Positions 34,680-44,616 of a DNA stretch of 64,000 nucleotides are shown piece by piece. A program made the position numbers and the translations under genes. The notes beneath the pieces were generated by a model. The model searched no databases and was not told the DNA's origin. It saw only the letters and a list, made by a program, of their open reading frames with translations. The stretch lies in assembly GCA_036927565.1 (NCBI GenBank), contig JAYESD010000008.1, positions 23,144,100 through 23,208,099 of the forward strand, given 5' to 3'. The DNA is from Tuctoria greenei. Lineage: Eukaryota; Streptophyta; Magnoliopsida; Poales; Poaceae. Numbering within the stretch: position 1 is the first letter of the stretch; each line of letters begins with the position of its first letter.

Positions 34680-35969
34680 TACCACGGAGGTGAGTCTTGA
34701 GTAACTTGAAGTGTATGTTATAGAGTCATTGTACAGAGTCGGGTAGTTCCTCCGGGAGAGCAGCCGGACCTTTCCCGAAAGGTCCGCAAAGTTCATGCAA
34801 CACTTGTCACAGTCTCAGGACTAAAAGTGTGGCTAACTACCTTGGGTCAAACGAGAAATGAAACACGCTTAGCCTGGTTCCGTACCCTAAGAGTGTACTT
34901 GTTTCCCCTGTACCCCAGACCTATAATGAAAGACATCTTCATGTGAAATAGACTCCACGTGCATTTATTTTGTACAGGCTCAACATTTTTATTTTTCTCT
35001 TTCTTGTCTATAACAAAGACGTGCAATTCTTAAGAAATTTTAGTTCGACCGGTTTATATACGATTCGAGTTGTATTGTCAATTCTTTTGGATTCAAATAT
35101 TGTTCATGGCCAACTCGCCTGAAAGCCGCCAAGCCAACCTAGGGCTGGAGTATGCTATCGACTTAGCCTGGTCAAGCACCCTAAGTACGCTACTCTACCT
35201 ACAGCCCGGCAGGCCGAAGTAAGGCGGGTCCATGTACAGTTGGATCTGGAATAAAAGACAACGCATTCGGTTGTATTTAGAATCGCGTTTGACTTAAAAT
35301 CTTCTTGAGAGTCGTAAGCCGCAACGAGTTATAGACAAGAAACGAATTTTATTATTTTTCTTGGCTTAAGTGTGCAGGAAAAATAAAATCTACGTTGATG
35401 GAGAAAAGCCGGAGCTAACTAAGCTCCGACTCCCCTAGGTGGCTTACGATGTTACACATCACTGGAGTAATCAAGCTCCGGTAAAGCTAGGGGGGCCAGC
35501 CATCGACGCTGAATAAAGGATAGTGAGAAGACCCCGCAAATGGAGTCTGCTGCCAACAAACTAAGTGTTGGCAAAGGTCAATGCTGGAGTTACTAAGCTC
35601 CGACACCCCGGAGGAATAACTATTGATGCTCTACGCGTTGATAGAGACTATTGCCGGAGCTATCAAGCTCCGGCGATAGACAATGTCGGAGCTTCTAAGC
35701 TCCGACAACCTCAGGGGGCCTTCACTATCGAAGACTTCGGACCTAAATTCTACAAGTTCAGAGCGAATGAGTCTTCAACAAAACACAATATCCTCTTGGT
35801 ACATGTTCACAATCAAATTGTGTACATCTACCAGGGGGCCAAGTGAAGATAAAAGTGTTGAAGACAAAAAGTGAAATTTACAAAAATTTAGGGATTACAT
35901 CTCGAGACAAGGGATTACAAAATTGAGGAAGAAGAAGAGAAAATACAAGTGAGAACTACAGAGATTGTC
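34680..35969 (+). other. Gypsy-A spacer between pol and antisense gene, with hairpin cluster
   Basis: No coding signal. Between 35411 and 35706 five hairpins share GGAGCT-N4-6-AAGCTCC: near 35411, 35463, 35584, 35653 and 35686. The one at 35653 reads GCCGGAGC...GCTCCGGC. Confidence 0.8.
35411..35706. repeat. Five dispersed hairpins (GGAGCTNNNNAAGCTCC)
   Basis: Each is an imperfect inverted repeat with a short loop. Flanking sequence differs between copies, so they are not a simple tandem array. The core AGCTCCGGAGCT also occurs in the LTRs. Confidence 0.8.
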
Positions 35970-37941
35970 CTAGACCCTATGGAAGAATTGGGCGACTTTC
36001 TGGGCAACCTCCAACACGTTGGCTCGGGCAGCTTCCCCTTCTCCTTCGACGGGACCTTCAAGCACCGGGTCTACAGGAAATTGGGAGTTCCGGCTGGTGT
36101 AGCACGTCAGCACATATTCTGCGACGTTCTTCGCCAGGGATTGCCCCTCAACCTCCAATTGGTCCGCGATGACATCGCCCACCTTGGAGAGTTTGCTGCC
36201 TGCCGAACTCAATGCCTGCAACGCCAGGTCCGGCTCCGGCTCCGGATCATCCGGGCGCACGGGGATGAAGCCCATCAATGTCAGCGCGTCGTTGGCCTTG
36301 CCCAGGAACTCCCAAATCTGTAGGGAGTCCGCAGTCCTCAAGCCCTTCATTTCTTCCAGGGATCTTCTGGCTGCCACCAGTTCAGAATTCTCGCAGGCGA
36401 GGCGCTCAACTTCTTTGGCGTTTTGCTGAATCTTCTCAGCAACCCGCTTTTCGAGTTTTCCGAGCTCCTCCTCCCAGAGGTGGATCTTGTTCCGGCAGTC
36501 GACCAGGTCCTTCTCTCTTCCCCTCACTTTCTTCTCCCTGGCAGTAAGTGCACACTCTTGTTCGTAGAGTTCCTGCCCTCGCACCCAGGCCTTCTCCTCT
36601 TCCTCATGGCAGCACTCTTCCAATTTCTTGGCACGCTCCTCGAGGCCCTTGTCAGCTAGAGCCACCTTCTCGGTGAGCTCCTCCTCCCTCCTCAGGACAT
36701 CATCCCGCAGCTCTAGGAGTTTCTGCTCTTCATCTTCGAGTCGTTTCTCCCTCTCTTCAAGTGCCTCTCGGCGCTTGATGAGTGCAGTGTTAATGGCCTC
36801 AAGATTTTCGTGGCGTTCATCGGCCGCACTATTGGCTGCTTTGGCCTGATCGTAGATCTCCCGGGATTGAGCGTCAAGGGCACGAGTCATACTCTCCCTG
36901 TCATCCAGTAACTTGCCCCAGTACTCCAGGCGGATCTTCTCCCGCTTGATCCACTCTTTGTCATCCGCTAGCCTCGACTGCGCCAGCTTGGTCTCGAAGT
37001 AGAGCCGGTTACGCCACCGCCTAAGGGTTTGGCGCTCCTCTTCAAGAGCCTTGCTGTCGTGGAAGAAGGCCAGTTGGACTTGACGCAGACTGGAACATGC
37101 GTTGTCAATAGACAGTGACAACGGGATAGGTTCCGGACCTGCTGGGGTCTCCTCTGCTGGTTCTAGTGGGTTTTCAGATACAAAAATTGGGTCCCACTCC
37201 ACAAGAGTGGTCCCCTGAGTCTCCATGGCACTAGGGCCGTCCTCCGAGATGGCCTCAGTCACCATCGAGGAAGGCCCCGCCGCCAGGTCTTCATTCACCC
37301 CCTCAGGCAGGGGGCCAGCGACTTCGCTTGGGCACTCCGGCTCGGCCACAGGTACCTCCGACGTCGTCACTTCCGGAGCAGGAGCCGCGACTGGCTCTGG
37401 TCTGGGCACCTCTTCCGATGGGGGCTCGAGCTCCGTCACCTCTTCAACAACCGGCTCAGGAGCCGGAAGATCTTCAACATCGACCGGCCCTGTGGCCAGA
37501 GCTCCAACAATGACCGGCTCAGCGGCCGGTGCTTTGGAGGTAGCCGGCCCAACTGCCGGAACTACCTCAGTTTCCGGCACGCACGCCGGGGCTTCAATCA
37601 CCTCCGGCTCAACCGCCAGGGCTTCGACAATTTCCAGCTCAGAGGCCGGGATTACTGCTTCCTTCGGCTCAACAGCCGGAGCTTCCATCATCTCAGCACC
37701 AGGACCCGGAGCTTCAACCTCCGGGACAGGTGCCGCTGGTGCATCTTCACTCCCGTGGTCCGGCGCTACCACGGGAACTTCTGGGGATGAGTCGAGGTCC
37801 ATGACCATGACAGCCGGCGCCGGAGCTGTCGCAGCTTCAGCCACCACATGGGGCGGCATCGGGACAGGAGCAGAAGCTCCCACCCTCACGGCTTCAGCCA
37901 CTGTGGCTGAGGGTGGAGCCTCACTCCTCTTCTTGGGGACG
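35970..37941 (-). CDS. Gypsy-A antisense gene, exon 2 (Pro/Ala repeats and long coiled coil)
   Basis: It follows a 79-bp intron and is open for about 650 codons. The first third is Ala/Pro/Glu/Val-rich with EAPAxEP-like repeats. Then comes VEWDPIFV, shared with gypsy-B. The next 300 residues are a strong heptad-like coiled coil (Glu/Arg/Lys/Leu-rich, for example KRREALEEREKRLEDEEQK). A short C-terminal part ends FFHRV. There is no transmembrane segment. The orientation is opposite to gag-pol. Antisense ORFs of this kind are known from Tat-type elements, but their function is not established. This exon shows no internal stop, unlike pol in the same copy. Confidence 0.75.
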
Positions 37942-38020
37942 CTGAAGATGATGAACGAAGAAAATTAAAAAATAGTTGCTACAATTAAAACAACTATCTA
38001 AGGTAGAGATTAAAAAATAC
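37942..38020 (-). other. Spliceosomal intron in gypsy-A antisense gene (79 bp)
   Basis: On the minus strand it runs from GTATTTTTTAATC to CATCATCTTCAG and is AT-rich. The frame is open across the junction. An intron is at the same place in gypsy-B. Confidence 0.78.
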
Positions 38021-39509
38021 CTTGGGAGGCTTCCACACCAGCTTGCACGGAACCTTTTTCCCGGGCGTTCTGGGCTGATCATAGCCGGCGTGGAAGCTCC
38101 AGAAGGCCCCCCGGAACTCGTCGCGGCCACGGATGTTTCCCGAGTCGAGGCCCCCCTCGATCAGGAAGAACCCCCGGACCTGGAGGCCTCCCCCGGCCCA
38201 GGTGCTGGAGTCGCGTGCCCGGAGCTAACACCCCGGGAGGACCCCACTGCGGGAACAGTCGCGCTCCGGGAGGACCCCACTGTGGGAACAGTCGCGTTCC
38301 GGGAGGACCCCACTACGGGAACAGTCGCCGCAGTTGTAGAGGACCTTCCCCTCCGGGGAGAAGGAGCCGACGCAAAAGTAGCGGGCCTGACGGACCTTCC
38401 GTCGGCGTACTGCAGCTTCCTCTTCCGGCTCACGGGTTCATCCGCCAGCTCCTTGCCCTTGCCGACGACTTCTTCCCTCGGCTTCGGAGCAGGGTCGGAG
38501 CCATCCTTGGGCACTCCGGGGATCGCTACCCCGGTGGTTGATCTTCTCTCGACGACACCAAGGTTGTCAAGCATGGTCATCTTCCGCTGGAGCTCCCTGC
38601 TGAACTCCACTTCCACGTTGAGAGGAAGAAAAGCTGATGGCGGAGTCAAGTCGTCGCCTTCGACGTTGATGCCGTGCTGGAACTTCTTGAGGTGGAACTC
38701 CAAGGTTTTCCCCACCATGTTGGACTTCAGCCCGGTCTCGACCCGGTCGTCGTCCATCACGCTGTTGAGGGCCCATGCGAGTTTCTCTCTCCTCTTCAGC
38801 AGCGCCCACCTGTTGACCAAGAAGTTGCCAAACACCGCGTGAGGAGTCAATCCTCCCTCCACGCATTGGCGGATCCTGGTCAAAACAGGGTTGAAGGCTT
38901 CCACCAGCACTGGAGCTTCACTCCAGATTGACGTGTCGATGCTGGGAAGACCTTCGGGCAGCTCCAGCCTCTCGTGCTCCTCCACCCGGACGACTATCCA
39001 GTCCTTCTTCCAGTCATCCCACTTCCCAGAGGGAAATGACCGGAGGTACTTGAATGGGCACTTCTTGCACTTCACGAAGTAGTAGAATCCAAGGTACTCA
39101 TTGCTCCTACCGGTGGTATGGACGGTGAAGAAGGTCTGGAAGAGTTCAATGCAGGGGGGATGCCCACCCACATCTCACAGAAGTGGACGAAAATGGACAC
39201 AAGAAGAATGGAGTGGGGGCCGAGATGATACAACTGCAGACCATAGAAGTCTAGCAGCATCAAGAAAAAGAAAGAAAAAGGTGGGATCAACCCCACCATG
39301 GCGTACGAGGAGAAGTACACCATTTCGCCAGCGTGCTCCTTCTCAAACAGGAGCTCTCCATCGGCGTGGACTGAGCGATTGAAGAAGTCCGAGGACCATC
39401 CCATGAGGGCCCGGACCTTCTTCAGGTCGCCGTCGGTCTTCAAGCGACTCTCGCGGAGACCCAACTCCATCGCGGCACGGCTAGGCAAGAGAAGAAAAGC
39501 GAAGCACAA
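38021..39509 (-). pseudogene. Gypsy-A antisense gene, exon 1 (Transposase_28-like)
   Basis: The N-terminal block has GEMVYFSSYAMVGLIPPF, LLDFYGLQLYHLGPHS and FVHFCEMWVGIPP, followed in another frame by FFTVHTTGRSNEYLGFYYFVKCKKCPFKYL. The switch near 39157 sits in a run of six C; gypsy-B indicates one base was lost. The later half is basic and Ser/Pro-rich, ending RFRASWCGSLP at the donor site. A TGA near 38161 also interrupts. The start is unclear: the first good in-frame ATG is near 39471. It resembles the family called putative gypsy-type transposon; the role is unknown. Confidence 0.78.
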
Positions 39510-40005
39510 GTTGGGAGTTTGAGCGCAAGATCAGATGGGAGGCGTGAAGAACTCCCGACGGTGCGCGCTTTCCTTCTTAAGTAAGCCCTCGCAACGCTTG
39601 TATGGAAACCGCAAGGAAGTCGAAGATACCCTTCAAAAATTCCACCCAGCCGATGACAAGGGGGCCCGGGACCACCCTGACGATCAAGTCGAGGTTCTTA
39701 CCCAGGAGAACGGTTGTCATCATGAGGCGGGAAACCCGAAGGCGGCGGCCTGACAAGGCGCGCGGAACCGATACGGTTTTCGTATCGGGAACCGGCGACC
39801 TTCAATTGCGTGAGATCCGCACGCCAAAGATCTCATCTGCCGCATGCGGGATATGCCACGCGGCGAGGATTTAACTCCAAGTCCTCGCCAACGTCACCTC
39901 CAAAGACCCTTGAAGACTCAGTTCAAAAGTCGCGAGGATGGACCCACCTCCGACGGAATGACTTCACCCCCGTGGTCTTCCCCGGAGGTAGGTCCAGGGG
40001 GCCAC
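39510..40005 (+). other. Gypsy-A 3' leader and polypurine tract
   Basis: No coding signal. A TTACTTAAGAAGG block (minus strand) shared with gypsy-B lies about 70 bases upstream of the antisense exon 1 and may be part of its promoter. The tract ccaggggggccac (39993-40005) directly precedes the LTR and would prime plus-strand synthesis. Confidence 0.7.
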
Positions 40006-40854
40006 TGTCGGTACCCTAGAAACCGTACACCCCTTGAGGTTACAAAGATCTCCAAGAAAAGTCATCTACTTGATTTGAAGACCTTCGGAGGCCCACATGT
40101 CAGATATAACCGGACCCGCTTCTCCAACATGGTTAATCCCAGGGTCGCCACGTGTACTATCAAACCGAAGCTACCGCCCACAAGGGGGAAGCTCCGGGCC
40201 ATGTACCGAAATGGCACCTCCGGACTTAACCCCAGACCGAGAGAAGCTCCGGACCTGACACGTGTCAGGTAGCTCCGGAGCTACCTGTTTCCCACAGTAT
40301 GCTCCGGAGCTCCCACGTGTCCAATCGTCGGATCTTCAGCCTCTAACCTCCGGAAGACCCCGCAACGGCTCCGGATCTTCAAAGGGGAATCAAGGACTTC
40401 AAGACCCGATTAAGTGTCATTAATACCATATTAATGACACTTAAATGGACAACCTTAACACCAGTAACGGTGCTGTCAAAAGCCCATTACCCGGTCGTTA
40501 AGGACAATTAAATGTGTTAAATAAGTGTCAATACTAGTAACCGCCGGGGCCACATGTCGGGCCAGGCTAACTTGTAACGGCCTGCCCTCGTACTATAAAA
40601 GGACAGGCCGACGACACGTTCAGGGGGCTAGACACACGCCATTGACGCTCAACACAAGCTCATACAGCTAATACAACACCAACACACCCGTGGAGTAGGG
40701 TATTACGCTCAGGCGGCCCGAACCACGTAAACTCTTGTGTCTCCTGTGTCATTTACTATTCACCTTCTTAAATCTCCGTGCACCCACACCGAACATCAAA
40801 CTCCTCTATCACTTTAGTAGTGTAGGGAGATCTGTCGGTTCCAAACCACCGACA
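40006..40854 (+). repeat. 3' LTR of gypsy-A
   Basis: TGTCGGTACCC...CCACCGACA, 849 bp, the same length as the 5' LTR, differing at about 20 positions by eye. Most are C/T or G/A changes. TATA box at 40594-40602. Confidence 0.96.
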
Positions 40855-41790
40855 CGTTCCATTGAGGCGTTCTAGGTGGAGTCAACTGTGGAACAATTCC
40901 ACATTGTTTTAAATGATCATAAAATTCATGACTCAAATATTCACCGCCACGATCAGAGCGTAGAAGTTTAATTGTCTTGCCTAATTGATTTTGTACTTCA
41001 TTCTGAAATTCTTTGAAATTTTCAAAGGATTCAGACTTGTGCCTCATTAGGTATACATAATCATATCTACTAAAGTCATCGGTAAATGTGATGAAGTATT
41101 GAAAACCACCTCTGGCAATTGAACTCCTTGGTCCACATAAATTTGTATGTATAAGTCCTAACAAATCAGTCGCCCTCTCACTTTGACCTGTGAAGGGTGC
41201 TTTGGTCATCTTTCCAAGCAAACAAGACTTGCATGTGTCAAATGATTCAAAATCAAATGAGCTTATTAAACAATCTTAATGGATTTTTTCAGCGCGTTTC
41301 TCATTTATATGACCTAAGCAACAATGCCAAATGAAGTGTGATTTAGATCATTTCGTCGAGCCCTTTTGGTATTAATGTTATAGACAGTTTTATCCTCAAG
41401 ATCAAGAACATATAATCCATTCACCAATGGACATTGAGCATAGAAAATATTATTGTAAAAGATAGAACAACATTTGTTCTTTATTAAAATATCATAACCA
41501 TCAACTTCTTCTAAACACGAAGAAGAGATAATGTTCTTGCTCAAGGTAGGAATGCAATAACAATTATTCAATTCCAACACTAATCCTGAGGGTAATGACA
41601 AGTGGTAGGTTCTAACAGCTATGACCGCAACCTTTGCTCCATTGCCGACACGAACATCAAACTCGTCTTTTGCAAATCTTCTAGTCTCACTTAGACCCTG
41701 CAATGATTTGCAAGTGTGAATCATCAATCTAGTATCAAATACTCATGATTCATTAGAAGATAATGTAATGTTAATTTCTATAACATTTAT
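40855..41790 (-). pseudogene. Copia-3 pol, first part: protease and integrase start
   Basis: The protease site reads DTRLMIHTC (DTG usual, Gly lost). The integrase zinc region is split by stops near 41314. The core begins with ATDLLGLIHTNLCGP, where the first catalytic Asp is expected (LIHTN for the usual IHTD). The second Asp is in LRSDRGGEY. The reading ends at TPQWN where gypsy-A cuts in, just before the catalytic Glu. Confidence 0.88.
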
Positions 41791-41838
41791 ACCTGAAGCG
41801 GAAGTCTCACTTCCCTTCTTCTTCTTCATATCCTCCAT

Positions 41839-42649
41839 TTACTTCTTACAGTTCCTAGACCAGTGCCCCTTAGCATGACAGTGAAAGCATTCATCATCAG
41901 GAGAAGGGTCAGATTTGCTCTTTGGCTTAGACTTTGAGCTTGAAGGCTCATCAGGAACCTTTCCCTTGTCTTTGCCTTTAGGATGCGTCACATGCTTCCT
42001 CTTTTTATTCTCCTTCTGTACCATCATCACATGAGTGGTGTTTTTCTTAATGGTTTCTTTGGCTGTTTTAAGCATCCCATGTAATTCAGCCAAAGTTTTC
42101 TCCATGCCATTCATTTGAAAATTCAATATAAATAGTTCGCGGCTCGGTGGGAGCGATTGAAGAACAACATCAATAGCCAGATCATCCTTGAGTTCTGAAC
42201 CACGTTTGCCCAAGTTCTCAATGTAACCAATCATTTTGACTACATGAGGGTTGGTCGGGCTACCCTCCGCTAGCTTGCGTGAGAACAAGGACTTTGAGAT
42301 GTTATATCTATCATCTCTAGCTTGATTCTCAAACATTTCACGCAGTCCCTCAATTAGAACAAGCATATGTATGCTTATACTATTTTTGCAGATTAGGGGA
42401 CATAGTGGCGAGCATGAGGTAGCTTACATTAAGCGCATAATCGCAGTGCTTTGTATAAGCTCTACATGATGCAGTAGTTGCATCACCTGGGAGGTCATCA
42501 GGGTATGGCTGCAGAAGAATGTACTCTGTTTTCTCTTGCCTAAGAATGATTTTCAGGTTGCGGTACCAATCGATAAAGTTAGCTCCATTGAGCTTTTCCT
42601 TTTTAAGCACAGATCGCAAATTGAAATCAAAATTGTTACTAGCAGACAT
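41839..42649 (-). pseudogene. Copia-3 gag
   Basis: Starts at an ATG (42647-42649): MSASNNFDFNLRSVL, then LNGANFIDWYRNLKIIL, typical of copia gag. The frame shifts near 42375, then continues with the UBN2-type region and a complete zinc knuckle CFHCHAKGHWSRNC near 41860. It ends at a TAA right after the knuckle, whereas most copia elements read on into protease. Confidence 0.88.
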
Positions 42650-43942
42650 GATCTACAATAGAAAATAAATATGCAAGGTTTAGAACTATGTTATGTACCA
42701 ATCTTCTATTAATGGTTTAATAAAAGATATCACCGCTATGTGATCGTCATCTTCCCTCTAACGACATATAGTGGTTCAAGATCCATATCCACTAATTCCT
42801 AGTGAGCTTTGGCTTCACTGCTAGGAAATTAGTGGCATAGGTAAACAACAATTGTTAATCATATCCCTATATAACTCTTGTTTGTTGCGTGACATCCAAT
42901 GTTCCGGCTCCCAACTCTATGTCATAAAGCCCAAAACCGTTTTGATAGCTTTTTTGAGTAAACCAACACTATGCATGTGAATGTACAACATTCACCCTAT
43001 GATAGATGATGGTATTTTGCTTTGGCGATCAAAACAACATTGGTGCAGCTATTGGTAAATGGCATCAAATGCTCAACTTTTGCGAGAGAAGCTATTCTGT
43101 CATGACAAAATGTCCACCATATGAAAATCATGAAAATAATAGTAATAAATAAACATCGTGGGCATATGATCATATCTCATTGTGAATAGTATGGCTTTTA
43201 GAATCATAATGGTCTCCATCGCCATGGTTCCATCATGATCGAGCTGTCATGCCTCCCTTCTTGTGGTGATCTCCATCTCAACCATGCTTGAAGACATCTC
43301 CATGATCATAAAAAAAGCTAATACAACTAATAGCTACCAAATAAATTACATGAGAGATCAAGCATCACAGGTCGACACACAGGTCGTTATAAAATTATGT
43401 TACAACCTCAACCCGGTTGTGTTTAATTTGCAACACGCAGGCTGCTTGAATATAACACACAGATCATCACATCGCATTAAGGCCGTACCATTCACATAAT
43501 TCCCTGCAAAAACGAGTTAAGCGTAGAATGGTTTCTAGCGCAAAACGATATTATGTAATCGCTATAGCAGACAACAAAGTGGAATTACATAGATCACATC
43601 TATGAAATTACTATGAAAAGATCAAATCAACCCAAATCCGAGCCATCCAGAATGCCTCAATTTTTAATGTGATTGTTTATTCATGAGAAGATCGCGACCG
43701 TGGTCTGTTGGCTCAATCTGTTAACTACGTACGCGATTAGTCTCGATGGTGATTCCAGCCAGTAGGGACAGATTGCACACACAACAGAGAAGGAGCACGA
43801 ACTGACCCTTTAGTCATATACGATCGCAATATACTCTAAACAATTCCAAACCCCAAAAACCGTGTGATAAAATTCATCGTATGAACATGTCTGCAGTAGA
43901 TCTCATCTACTAACAAGATCTAGACCAACAACTACGCAAGTC
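42650..43942 (-). other. Copia-3 5' leader
   Basis: About 1.3 kb without coding signal between primer site and gag. Its length is large for a copia element, so a further old insertion is possible, but no ends are visible. Confidence 0.6.
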
Positions 43943-43955
43943 GGCTCTTATGCTG
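43943..43955 (-). promoter_or_regulatory. Degenerate primer binding site of copia-3
   Basis: The minus strand reads CAGCATAAGAGCC, matching 9 of 13 bases of TGGTATCAGAGCC, and lies one base from the LTR. Confidence 0.5.
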
Positions 43956-43956
43956 C

Positions 43957-44462
43957 TGTTGGGAAATCGGCGGTACGCTACTCTAGCAACTCTACAGCAT
44001 CACCCAGGAAACATGCGAGTACAGAGGTCATAGGTCGTTACCACTAGACGTGCAGCACAGCAGAACGTAGACGCGCGTCGATGTAGATGAAGTAGTCAAT
44101 CTCGATCGTCTCCTCGTCGTGCTCGTCACGACAGCAGTAGACGATCAGGTTCGTCGTAGCCGATCAGCGCAACAGTAGCAGCAGTGCCTCTATGGAGTCC
44201 ACACATACATGGAGGAACGCCGTACGCTGGTGTGCTAGCACCGCGTGTACGGCAAGGGTCTCAGCGTGAGGCCTGTGAGGGGTGGTGGCTAGGGTTGTCA
44301 CATGGTGGAGTCATTATCCCCTAACCCTACCCCTTGTATTTATAGACGTACTAATGGGCTTTTAGGTCGTAGGCCCATTAGTACCCTAATTGCTTATAGA
44401 TCAAATATCCAACAGGCCTTAACCTGAATTGTTATGATTTCCTCTTGGGCATATCACCAACA
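43957..44462 (-). repeat. 5' LTR of copia-3
   Basis: 506 bp, TGTTGGGAAAT...ATATCACCAACA on the plus strand, followed by the CAAAT target copy. Confidence 0.94.
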
Positions 44463-44467
44463 CAAAT

Positions 44468-44608
44468 AACCTTAATTGCGACGAAATTCGAGCGACGGCC
44501 GAAAAACATTGCAAATAAGGAAAACTGTCACAAATAGATTATTTGTGACGGTATTCGGCTTATTTGCGATGGCTTTGGCAATCGCAAATGATCATGTTTC
44601 CTGTAGTG
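44468..44608 (+). mobile_element. Right end of a CACTA-like MITE
   Basis: Ends GTTTCCTGTAGTG and carries TTTGCGACG-type repeats in both orientations. Copia-3 inserted into it; the other end would be just left of 23245. No coding. Confidence 0.5.
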
Positions 44609-44616
44609 TGAGGGGT

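Larger units (their letters stand above)
27832..40854 (+). mobile_element. Gypsy-A: complete Tat-type Ty3/gypsy retrotransposon, 13,023 bp
   Basis: LTRs of 849 bp each lie at 27832-28680 and 40006-40854 with no length difference and roughly 20 substitutions by eye. CGTTC flanks both ends (27827-27831, 40855-40859). The order is 5' LTR, primer site, gag, protease, RT, RNase H, archaeal-like RNase H, integrase, a spacer with hairpins, an antisense two-exon gene, polypurine tract, 3' LTR. RT before integrase makes it gypsy; dual RNase H and an antisense ORF before the 3' LTR are marks of the plant Tat lineage. It sits inside the integrase gene of copia-3 and is the youngest large insertion in the window. 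Confidence 0.97.
23245..44462 (-). mobile_element. Copia-3: Ty1/copia element split by gypsy-A and hAT insertions
   Basis: The LTRs are 23245-24750 (carrying a 992-bp hAT insertion) and 43957-44462; without the insertion both are 506 bp. Both start TGTTRGGAAAT and end ATATCACCAACA on the plus strand. CAAAT flanks the element on both sides (23240-23244, 44463-44467). Gag starts at 42649 and coding runs leftwards to about 25700, interrupted at 27832-40854 by gypsy-A. Removing both insertions leaves about 7.2 kb. Frameshifts and altered catalytic residues show it is dead. LTR divergence is visibly greater than for gypsy-A, consistent with its being the older host. Confidence 0.95.

Noticed and set aside
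37225..38842. Long plus-strand ORFs rich in Ser/Gly/Thr opposite the antisense gene
   Set aside because: They are shadows of the Pro/Ala-rich exons on the minus strand; gypsy-B conserves the minus frame and its intron.
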